Shown piece by piece: positions 6,609 to 11,372 of a stretch of 11,372 nucleotides of DNA. Under the pieces are notes generated by a model that was given only the letters and a program-made list of their open reading frames with translations, was not told the DNA's origin and ran no database searches. Numbering within the stretch: the stretch's first letter is position 1; each line of letters opens with the position of its first letter. The stretch comes from Sulfurospirillum sp. UBA6810. GTDB lineage: Bacteria > Campylobacterota > Campylobacteria > Campylobacterales > Sulfurospirillaceae. The position numbers were made by a program, and so were the translations under genes. The stretch lies in NCBI GenBank assembly GCA_002469305.1, contig DKEY01000180.1, forward strand, positions 1 through 11,372, given 5' to 3'.

Positions 6609-6893
6609 ATGAGCATAACAAAAAAAGTAACATTTATAGCAAAAGAAGATTGTATAGAACAGATGAAAGAACTTTTAAGAACGATGGTACAACCATCAAA
6701 AGAGGAAAAAGGTTGTTTAGCCTATGACATATTTCAACTAAAAGATGCGCCAAAAGAATTTTTAGTAGTTGAATCTTGGGCAAATAATGATGCACTAGAA
6801 GGACATAAACACTCTGCACACTATAAGTTTTATAAAGAAAATTATGAGCCATTTTGTGCCCAAAAATACTCTGATGATTTAGAAATCATATGA
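6609..6893 (+). CDS. ABM-fold (antibiotic biosynthesis monooxygenase-like) protein
   Basis: A 94-residue single-domain dimeric alpha-beta barrel protein of the ABM superfamily, which includes quinol monooxygenase YgiN, heme-degrading enzymes and the AI-2 phosphate isomerase LsrG. Family marks are SKEEKGCLAYDIFQ, EFLVVESWANNDALEGH and HSAHYKFYKE. The frame is open from ATG 6585, but AAAGGAG at 6597-6603 lies five bases before ATG 6609, which is chosen. The stop overlaps the aldolase start by four bases (ATGA), so the two are coupled. Sequence alone cannot separate a quinol/aldehyde monooxygenase from an LsrG-type isomerase. The His-x4-His-Tyr pattern near residues 65-70 also occurs in LsrG but is not diagnostic. 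Confidence 0.85.
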   Translation: MSITKKVTFIAKEDCIEQMKELLRTMVQPSKEEKGCLAYDIFQLKDAPKEFLVVESWANNDALEGHKHSAHYKFYKENYEPFCAQKYSDDLEII

Positions 6894-8062
6894 AATCTCT
6901 ATGGAAAGAAAACGAAGCTAAAAACTTCAAAACAGACTTAGAACTAAGAGTTTATACTTCCAACTTACTTGGACGTAGCGCTGAGCTAGTCTTGCATGGT
7001 GGAGGCAATACTTCTGTGAAATCTCTAGTAGATGATGAAGAGATACTCTATGTCAAAGGGAGTGGATGGGACTTAGTGTCTATCAAAGCGGAGGGCTTTG
7101 CTCCTGTAAAGATGTCAACTCTTTTAGAGATGGCAAAACTTCCAAGCTTGAGCGATACAGATATGGTTGCAGGTCAAAAAGAGGCGATGATAGACAAAAG
7201 TGCGCCTAATCCTTCTGTCGAAGCGATTTTACACGCACTTATCCCTTATAAGTTTGTTGACCATACTCACGCTGACGCTGTTGTAACTATATCAAACTCA
7301 AAAGATGGAGAAAAACTCATCCAAGAGTTATATCCTAACTTTTTGATAGTGCCTTATGTGATGCCTGGATTTATCCTTGCAAGGGAAATTTTTGAGATGA
7401 CACAAAATTTTGATTGGCACTCTTGTGAGGGAATTATCTTGCACCATCATGGGATATTTACTTTTGATGATGATGCGAAAATCTCTTATGAAAAGATGAT
7501 AAAAGCAGTAAGCAAGGCAGAAGAGTTTTTAAGCACAAATGCATACTTAGGGATACCTAGCTTACATGTAAGCAAAGAGTTCGATATAGAGAGTCTTAAA
7601 GAGCTTGTTTCCAATAAAAAAGGCTTTGAAATATCATTACATGTAAACACTTCATCTCTTGCTAGATTTTACGCTTCACAGGAGCATTTAGAGAGTTTTG
7701 CTACTCGTGGTGTTCTTACACCTGAGCATATCATACGTACAAAAAGAGTACCACTTGTTATCACCAACAACATAGCAGATAAACTTGAACAATATATAGA
7801 GCAGTATAAAGCTTACTTTAGAAAATTTGCAAAAGAGGAGATTTGTCTCAACCCAGCCCCAAACTACGTAGTTATAAAAGACTTTGGAGTTATCTGCATA
7901 GGGAAAAATGAAAAAGAAGCAAGTATCATCAATGATATCATAGAACACACTATGCTAGCTGTTTTGAGGGCTGATAAACTTGGTGGTTACAAAAGCATCA
8001 GCCTCAAAGATAGTTTTGATATGGAGTATTGGGAACTTGAACAAGCAAAGCTAAAAAAATAA
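6890..8062 (+). CDS. Class II aldolase/adducin family protein
   Basis: A 390-residue protein of the zinc-dependent class II aldolase family. It resembles the N-terminal half of the fused rhamnulose-phosphate aldolase/dehydrogenases (RhaD/YuxG type) more than short FucA-type enzymes. LHGGGNTS (35-42) and KGSGWDL (56-62) form the phosphate-binding part. Glu111 in NPSVE is in the catalytic position. Likely zinc ligands are His125 and His127 in DHTHAD and His187 in HHHG. Residues from about 230 to 390 form an extra C-terminal region absent from short aldolases. It likely cleaves a sugar-phosphate or related hydroxy-ketone to DHAP or an aldehyde; the substrate is unknown. It is translationally coupled to the ABM gene upstream. 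Two TTACATGTAA palindromes lie inside it. Confidence 0.9.
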   Translation: MKSLWKENEAKNFKTDLELRVYTSNLLGRSAELVLHGGGNTSVKSLVDDEEILYVKGSGWDLVSIKAEGFAPVKMSTLLEMAKLPSLSDTDMVAGQKEAMIDKSAPNPSVEAILHALIPYKFVDHTHADAVVTISNSKDGEKLIQELYPNFLIVPYVMPGFILAREIFEMTQNFDWHSCEGIILHHHGIFTFDDDAKISYEKMIKAVSKAEEFLSTNAYLGIPSLHVSKEFDIESLKELVSNKKGFEISLHVNTSSLARFYASQEHLESFATRGVLTPEHIIRTKRVPLVITNNIADKLEQYIEQYKAYFRKFAKEEICLNPAPNYVVIKDFGVICIGKNEKEASIINDIIEHTMLAVLRADKLGGYKSISLKDSFDMEYWELEQAKLKK

Positions 8063-8075
8063 TCTATAATTTTTA

Positions 8076-8114
8076 TTTCACAACTATGAAAATAGCTTTT
8101 TCATAGTTGTGAAA
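8076..8114. repeat. Perfect 17-bp inverted repeat between convergent aldolase and PAS genes
   Basis: TTTCACAACTATGAAAA (8076-8092) pairs without mismatch to 8098-8114 around a five-base loop. It covers the stop codon and last codons of the PAS gene and lies 14 bases after the aldolase stop. Neither strand has a U-run after the stem, so it is not a standard intrinsic terminator. It more likely forms a 3'-end hairpin that stabilises or delimits both transcripts. Confidence 0.7.
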
Positions 8115-8647
8115 AATAGTTTAAAAATCCCTTGTTCTTGTACTAAAGAGTTTACAAAATCATCATAAGTAGTGTTGTTTTCTTTTAAAAAATCATGCAA
8201 GAACTTTTCACTAGCCTCCATGCCACCCTCTTTTTCTAACTCTAAAAGTTTTGCATAAATAGGCTCCACAGTCTCTTTAGCTTTTTTAGGAGCTGCTCTT
8301 CTAAATGCTGTATGAGAGATTATTTTCTTGCTTAGTGGATCTATCTTTGGTTCAAAGTCCGTTACGACCCAGTAGTGATCACCACTTTTTGATAAGTTTT
8401 TGACAACTGCTACCATGTTTTCACCTTTATTGATTCTATCCCACATCAATTTAAAAGCAATTTTTGGCATATCTGGGTGTCGCACAATTGAGTGAGGTTT
8501 TCCAAGAAGTTCTTTTTCACTGTAACCACAGACTTCTACAAAATAATCATTGCTATATATGATAATTCCCTTTGTATCTGTTTTAGATACAATATATCTT
8601 TTACTACTCAGTTTTATCTCTTTGTTTGTAGGTGTTGGACGATGCAT
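8084..8647 (-). CDS. Aer/CetB-like PAS domain protein
   Basis: A 187-residue soluble protein with one PAS domain at about 18-118. It has the Aer-type signature: TKGIIIYSNDYFVEVCGYSEKELLGK, then RHPDMP (56-61), AFKLMW and GDHYWV. In Aer and its relatives the Arg-His-Pro-Asp segment contacts FAD, so this is probably an FAD-binding redox or oxygen sensor. In C. jejuni a similar protein, CetB, signals energy state to a separate receptor, CetA. Here there is no membrane anchor and no MCP or kinase domain; the C-terminal 70 residues are helical, so a partner is needed. AAAAGG lies at 8655-8660. The gene is divergent from the CZB gene and shares a 91-base regulatory gap with it. Partner inferred, family secure. 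Confidence 0.9.
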   Translation of the reverse strand: MHRPTPTNKEIKLSSKRYIVSKTDTKGIIIYSNDYFVEVCGYSEKELLGKPHSIVRHPDMPKIAFKLMWDRINKGENMVAVVKNLSKSGDHYWVVTDFEPKIDPLSKKIISHTAFRRAAPKKAKETVEPIYAKLLELEKEGGMEASEKFLHDFLKENNTTYDDFVNSLVQEQGIFKLFFTTMKKLFS

Positions 8648-8738
8648 ACTATAACCTTTTAGAAAAAATATAGTAATTGTATAGTATTATTTCTGAAACA
8701 ATATAAAAATTTCTTAAGAAAATAGGATATTGCTAAAA
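8647..8738. promoter_or_regulatory. Shared divergent promoter region of PAS and CZB genes
   Basis: TATAAA at 8702-8707 is the likely -10 for the CZB gene; TACTATA elements on the minus strand are candidates for the PAS gene. TATAGTA occurs as direct copies at 8669-8675 and 8680-8686, one helical turn apart, and inverted at 8647-8653. TTTCTTAAGAAA (8710-8721) is a perfect 12-bp palindrome at the expected CZB transcript start. Confidence 0.4.
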
Positions 8739-9185
8739 ATGAATAAAACGCAAACCATAGAAAAGATGAATATGATTAAAAAAAATCATATCGCACAAAC
8801 CGATAAAGTTTTTGATGCTATACATGGTAGAAAAGTTCATAAACCTACTGCACTTTCACATAAAGAGTGTGAATTTGGAGAGTGGTTATACAGCAAAAAT
8901 AACCGCTTAAGAGATCTTTTTGGTTCTATGTTTTTTGAAAAACTTGAGCTTATACACGAACAATGGCACAAAGAGTATGCAAAACTTTTTAAAATACTCT
9001 TTGAAAAACAACAATCCCAAAGCTTTTTATCAAAGATGATAAGCTCTCCTAAGATAGACCCCCTTGAAATAGACAAGGCAAAACTCTACTACTCAAACCT
9101 CAAAGAGACCACTTCTGAGCTACTTAAAACGTTTGAATTGTGCGAAAAACGAATTTTAGCGCTGAATGAAGAAAGATTTATATAA
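8739..9185 (+). CDS. Stand-alone CZB (chemoreceptor zinc-binding) domain protein
   Basis: A 148-residue soluble helical protein. The CZB domain is recognised by His17 in the first helix, the core SHKECEFGEWLY with Cys44, and HEQWH with His73 and His77, together the usual His3-Cys zinc site. CZB domains regulate chemoreceptors and diguanylate cyclases and respond to zinc or oxidants such as hypochlorous acid through the zinc-bound cysteine. Here no receptor or cyclase domain is attached, so it probably acts on a separate partner. The frame is open from a TTG at 8730, but AGGA (8724-8727) suits ATG 8739 better, though with a longish gap of 11 bases. Residues after about 95 are a further helical tail. 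It stands head to head with the PAS gene. Confidence 0.88.
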   Translation: MNKTQTIEKMNMIKKNHIAQTDKVFDAIHGRKVHKPTALSHKECEFGEWLYSKNNRLRDLFGSMFFEKLELIHEQWHKEYAKLFKILFEKQQSQSFLSKMISSPKIDPLEIDKAKLYYSNLKETTSELLKTFELCEKRILALNEERFI

Positions 9186-9198
9186 ACTCGTATCATTA

Positions 9199-9238
9199 TT
9201 GAGCTCGCATTGTGTTTTGCTATAATTTCAAAACACAA
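9199..9238 (+). promoter_or_regulatory. lsrK promoter set inside a perfect 10-bp inverted repeat
   Basis: TTGTGTTTTG (9210-9219) and CAAAACACAA (9229-9238) are exact inverted repeats separated by nine bases. The extended -10 TGcTATAAT (9218-9226) starts in the left arm and fills the spacer, with -35-like TTGAGC at 9199-9204 sixteen bases upstream. The start point would fall in the right arm. A dimeric repressor bound here would block polymerase directly. Confidence 0.75.
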
Positions 9239-9250
9239 AAATTAGGAACT

Positions 9251-10807
9251 ATGATGAACTACTTGATGGCGATAGATGCAGGTACAGGAAGTGTTCGCGC
9301 TGTTATCTTTGATGTTAAAGGCAATCAGATAAGCGTAGGACAAAGAGAGTGGACGCATCTCGAAGAGCAAGATGTTCCAAACTCCATGAGTTTTGATTGT
9401 GAAACTAACTGGACTTTGGTTTGTGAGTGTATCAAAGAAGCTTTACATGTAAGCAATCTAAAGGGCGAAGACATACTCGCTTTGAGTGCTACGAGTATGC
9501 GTGAGGGCATAGTTCTTTATGACAAAGAGGGACGTGAGCTTTGGGGTGTAGCCAATGTCGATGCAAGAGCGCACAAGGAAGTACGATACCTCAAAGAACA
9601 TTTTAGCGGCATAGAAGAAGAGTTTTACGCACAAAGCGGTCAAACATTTGCCCTTGGAGCATTGCCTCGTATCATGTGGCTTAAAAACAATCGCCCAGAG
9701 ATATATGAAAAAGTAGCCAAAGTTTCTATGATAGGAGATTGGATACTAGCTCGTCTAAGTGGAGTCATAGCAACAGATCCTAGCAATGGTGGAACTACGG
9801 GGATATTTTCTCTAAAAAATCGTGATTGGGATTCAAGTATGGCAAAAAGAGTCGGGATAAAAGATGACATCTTCCCTCCTGTTTTAGAGGTGGGAACTCT
9901 CATGGGAAATGTTACATGTAAAGACTCTGGACTAAGCTCAAACACTCAAGTAGTCATGGGTGGAGGTGATGTGCAACTAGGAAGTGCTGGACTTGGAGTT
10001 GTACAAAAGGGACAAGTTGCGATTCTCGGTGGCTCTTTTTGGCAACAAATAGTCAATATAAAAAGTGAAGCAACTCCACCAAAAGATATGAGTATCAGAG
10101 TAAATCCACACGTCGTAAAAGGGCTTTCACAAGCAGAGGGGATTACTTTTTTTAGTGGGCTTGTTATGCGTTGGTTTAGAGATGCTTTTTGTGACTTGGA
10201 AAAACTCGAAGCTCAAAAAAGCGGGATAGATGTTTATAGACTATTAGAAAACAAAGCCAAAGATATACCAGTTGGCTCCTATGGGATAATGCCAATTTTT
10301 TCAGATAGTATGAAGTATGGCAAGTGGTATCATGCAAGTCCTAGTTTTTTAAATCTCTCTATTGACCCAGATAAGTGTAACAAAGTTTCTATGTTTAAAA
10401 GCCTACAAGAAAATGCTTGTATAGTCTCACGTATAAACTTAGAAAAGATAGAAGAGTTTACAGATATAAAGTTTGAAGAGATTGTTTTTGCAGGAGGGGC
10501 TAGTAAAGGTACACTGTGGTGTCAAACCCTAGCAGATGTAACAGGTTGTAAGATAAAAATACCACGTGTTAGGGAAGCTACAGCACTTGGTGCTGCTATG
10601 GCTGCTGGTGTAGGAGTTGGCATATATAAAGATATACAAAGTGCAGCAAATGAGTTAGTAGCTTGGGAAAAAACGTATGAGCCAAATATGAGCAATCATA
10701 AGTTATATAAAGAGATAAAAGAGAAGTGGCAAGTTGCGTACGCTAAACAGTTAGAACTTGTAGATGACAACATAACAAGTTCAATGTGGAAAGCACCTGG
10801 GTTGTAA
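9251..10807 (+). CDS. lsrK: LsrK-type autoinducer-2 kinase (FGGY family)
   Basis: LsrK phosphorylates the quorum-sensing signal AI-2 (DPD) in the cytoplasm to AI-2 phosphate, the inducer of lsr operons in enteric bacteria. The 518-residue product resembles enterobacterial LsrK, as I recall it, along its whole length: DAGTGSVRAVIFD with the phosphate loop at 9-14, SATSMREGIVLYD, NVDARA, GGGDVQLG with the likely catalytic base Asp240, RVNPHV, MRWFRDAFC, NLSIDPDKCNK, FAGGASKGTLW in the ATP site (413-423) and the C-terminal SMWKAPGL. Two ATGs are adjacent (9251, 9254); AGGA at 9244-9247 is better spaced for the second. It has its own repressible-looking promoter and no visible lsrACDB, lsrR or lsrF neighbours. 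A related sugar kinase role cannot be excluded. Confidence 0.88.
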   Translation: MMNYLMAIDAGTGSVRAVIFDVKGNQISVGQREWTHLEEQDVPNSMSFDCETNWTLVCECIKEALHVSNLKGEDILALSATSMREGIVLYDKEGRELWGVANVDARAHKEVRYLKEHFSGIEEEFYAQSGQTFALGALPRIMWLKNNRPEIYEKVAKVSMIGDWILARLSGVIATDPSNGGTTGIFSLKNRDWDSSMAKRVGIKDDIFPPVLEVGTLMGNVTCKDSGLSSNTQVVMGGGDVQLGSAGLGVVQKGQVAILGGSFWQQIVNIKSEATPPKDMSIRVNPHVVKGLSQAEGITFFSGLVMRWFRDAFCDLEKLEAQKSGIDVYRLLENKAKDIPVGSYGIMPIFSDSMKYGKWYHASPSFLNLSIDPDKCNKVSMFKSLQENACIVSRINLEKIEEFTDIKFEEIVFAGGASKGTLWCQTLADVTGCKIKIPRVREATALGAAMAAGVGVGIYKDIQSAANELVAWEKTYEPNMSNHKLYKEIKEKWQVAYAKQLELVDDNITSSMWKAPGL

Positions 10808-10846
10808 ATGAACTTTCGTTAAATCAAAACTTTTTACATCATTCTC

Positions 10847-10866
10847 AAAACTCTCCTGAGTTTTTC
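10847..10866 (+). terminator. Probable terminator hairpin 1 after lsrK
   Basis: AAAACTC (10847-10853) pairs with GAGTTTT (10858-10864) around a four-base TCCT loop, followed by TTC. It lies about 40 bases after the lsrK stop. The stem is short and AT-rich, so efficiency may be modest. Confidence 0.55.
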
Positions 10867-10880
10867 TGAGGTTACCTTTA

Positions 10881-10900
10881 AAAAATCTTCCTGATTTTTC
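10881..10900 (+). terminator. Probable terminator hairpin 2 after lsrK
   Basis: AAAAATC (10881-10887) pairs with GATTTTT (10893-10899) around TTCCT. Flanking TTACCT (10872-10877) and AGGTAA (10908-10913) can pair outside it. Its form copies hairpin 1 closely, suggesting a tandem terminator. Confidence 0.5.
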
Positions 10901-10971
10901 TTAACGAGGTAAAATCCGTAAAAAGCTTTGTTTAACTATAATAATTAGATAAATTTTTACAAATAAAATAT

Positions 10972-10995
10972 TATAAGTTTTTTTGCTCATTATAT
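10972..10995 (+). promoter_or_regulatory. Promoter candidates for the cupin gene
   Basis: Two -10-like elements are present: TATAAG (10972-10977) and TTATAT (10990-10995), the latter preceded by a T-run at 10978-10984 as in Campylobacterota promoters. They predict starts near 10984 or 11002. The choice decides whether the upstream strand of the leader switch is transcribed. The stretch from the lsrK stop to here has no credible coding sequence. Confidence 0.4.
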
Positions 10996-11095
10996 CTGCG
11001 AAAACATTTGCAGCGATAGGGTCAAAATCTCTGATTTTGGGGCACCCATCGTGAAACCGTTTGAGTGATGTAACTTAGCAAAAAACTGCAAAGGA
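10996..11095 (+). ncRNA. Structured 5' leader of the cupin gene, riboswitch-like
   Basis: Closing helix P1 is TTTGCAG (11007-11013) with CTGCAAA (11086-11092), whose 3' strand runs into the Shine-Dalgarno AAAGGA (11090-11095). Inside, CGAT-a-GGGT (11014-11022) pairs with ACCCATCG (11044-11051), capped by CAAAATC-TCT-GATTTTG (11023-11039), leaving a GGGC bulge. A weaker helix TTGAGT/ACTTAG (11061-11066, 11073-11078) follows. TTTGCAG can instead pair upstream with CTGC-g-AAA (10996-11003), so P1 has a competitor. I do not recognise a named riboswitch class. That it controls translation is inference. Confidence 0.55.
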
Positions 11096-11103
11096 AACTA
11101 GAT

Positions 11104-11372
11104 ATGAAATTAACAAATGAAAATGAACACGAATACAGATATGGAACTCACGGACCAAAGTACCTCACACAAGGTCCTATGGTAGATATGGGTGTTGTAG
11201 TGATAGGCATAGGAGAGGAGCATCCTTGTCACAAACATGAGCAACAAGAGGAGTCTTTTTTAGTTCTTGAAGGACAGTGTGCGGTGTATCTTGATGGTGT
11301 GAGAGTTGTGATAAAAAAAGGAGATTATCTCCAGTGTGATTTGGGAGAATCTCATATGTTTATCAATGAGTT
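11104..11372 (+). CDS. Cupin domain protein, 5' part (runs off the right edge)
   Basis: The first 89 residues of a small single-domain cupin. Residues from about 30 form the conserved barrel, with motif 1 as HPCHKHEQQEESFLVLEG, giving metal-ligand candidates His42, His44 and Glu48/Glu49, followed by GDYLQCDLGESHMF, where the histidine would be the motif 2 ligand. Such cupins bind one metal ion and act as isomerases, dioxygenases or sensors; the function is not predictable here. AAAGGA (11090-11095) lies eight bases before the ATG and adjoins a structured leader, so expression is probably controlled after transcription starts. It lies about 300 bases downstream of lsrK, behind two terminator-like hairpins, and need not share its pathway. 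Confidence 0.85.
   Translation, partial: MKLTNENEHEYRYGTHGPKYLTQGPMVDMGVVVIGIGEEHPCHKHEQQEESFLVLEGQCAVYLDGVRVVIKKGDYLQCDLGESHMFINE

Noticed and set aside
6609..6893. Naming the ABM gene lsrG
   Set aside because: The similarity is at the level of the whole ABM superfamily; no residue pattern specific to LsrG could be established.
8076..8114. Standard intrinsic terminator
   Set aside because: No run of U follows the stem on either strand; it is recorded as an inverted repeat instead.
9212..9250. Upstream start for LsrK
   Set aside because: This stretch is the promoter and inverted repeat; transcription would begin after it, and the family homology begins at the tandem ATGs.
10921..10930. AAAGCTTT palindrome as a regulatory site
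   Set aside because: A short AT-rich palindrome with no promoter context; expected by chance in this composition.
10996..11095. TPP, fluoride, c-di-GMP, cobalamin or Moco riboswitch
   Set aside because: The conserved core sequences of these classes, as I remember them, are not present; only the general switch layout is supported.
1..11372. CRISPR arrays, insertion sequences, tRNA or rRNA genes
   Set aside because: No spaced direct-repeat arrays, transposase motifs, terminal inverted repeats of IS type, or cloverleaf/rRNA sequences were found.

Overview
The window looks like chromosomal DNA of a Campylobacterota (epsilonproteobacterial) species. It is AT-rich and compactly coded. The order clpB(-) / S41 peptidase / purC / purS / purQ / SH3-type membrane protein / plsC / crcB matches, from memory, the Campylobacter jejuni block Cj0509c to Cj0517. 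Genus cannot be fixed from sequence alone; a free-living relative such as Sulfurimonas, Sulfurospirillum or Arcobacter is plausible.

Region 1 (1-989): the 5' part of clpB on the minus strand. Its near-ideal sigma70 promoter is overlaid by an HspR (HAIR)-like operator. A separate promoter serves the rightward operon.

Region 2 (990-6092): a tightly packed, partly overlapping rightward operon. It holds a C-terminal processing peptidase, three purine biosynthesis genes (purC, purS, purQ), an uncharacterised exported membrane protein ending in an SH3-like domain, a lysophosphatidate acyltransferase (plsC) and a fluoride channel (crcB). It ends in a hairpin terminator inside the tail-to-tail overlap with the next gene.

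Region 3 (6076-8114): a minus-strand arsenate-reductase-like protein that has lost its nucleophilic cysteine. Divergent from it is a two-gene operon of an ABM-fold monooxygenase-like protein and a class II aldolase. The spacer between them holds two perfect inverted repeats.

Region 4 (8084-9185): a divergent pair of small sensory proteins, an Aer/CetB-like PAS protein and a stand-alone CZB zinc-binding protein.

Region 5 (9199-10900): a convincing LsrK-type autoinducer-2 kinase. Its extended -10 promoter sits between the arms of a perfect 10-bp inverted repeat. Two hairpins follow the gene. No other lsr transport or regulator gene is visible.

Region 6 (10901-11372): an AT-rich promoter region, then a structured 5' leader with mutually exclusive pairings beside the ribosome binding site, then the start of a cupin gene.

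Regions 1 and 2 look like conserved core genome; regions 3 to 6 look accessory. The best candidates for something new are the LsrK locus with its operator, the switch-like cupin leader, the active-site-altered ArsC-like protein, and a dispersed TACATGTA palindrome present six times.
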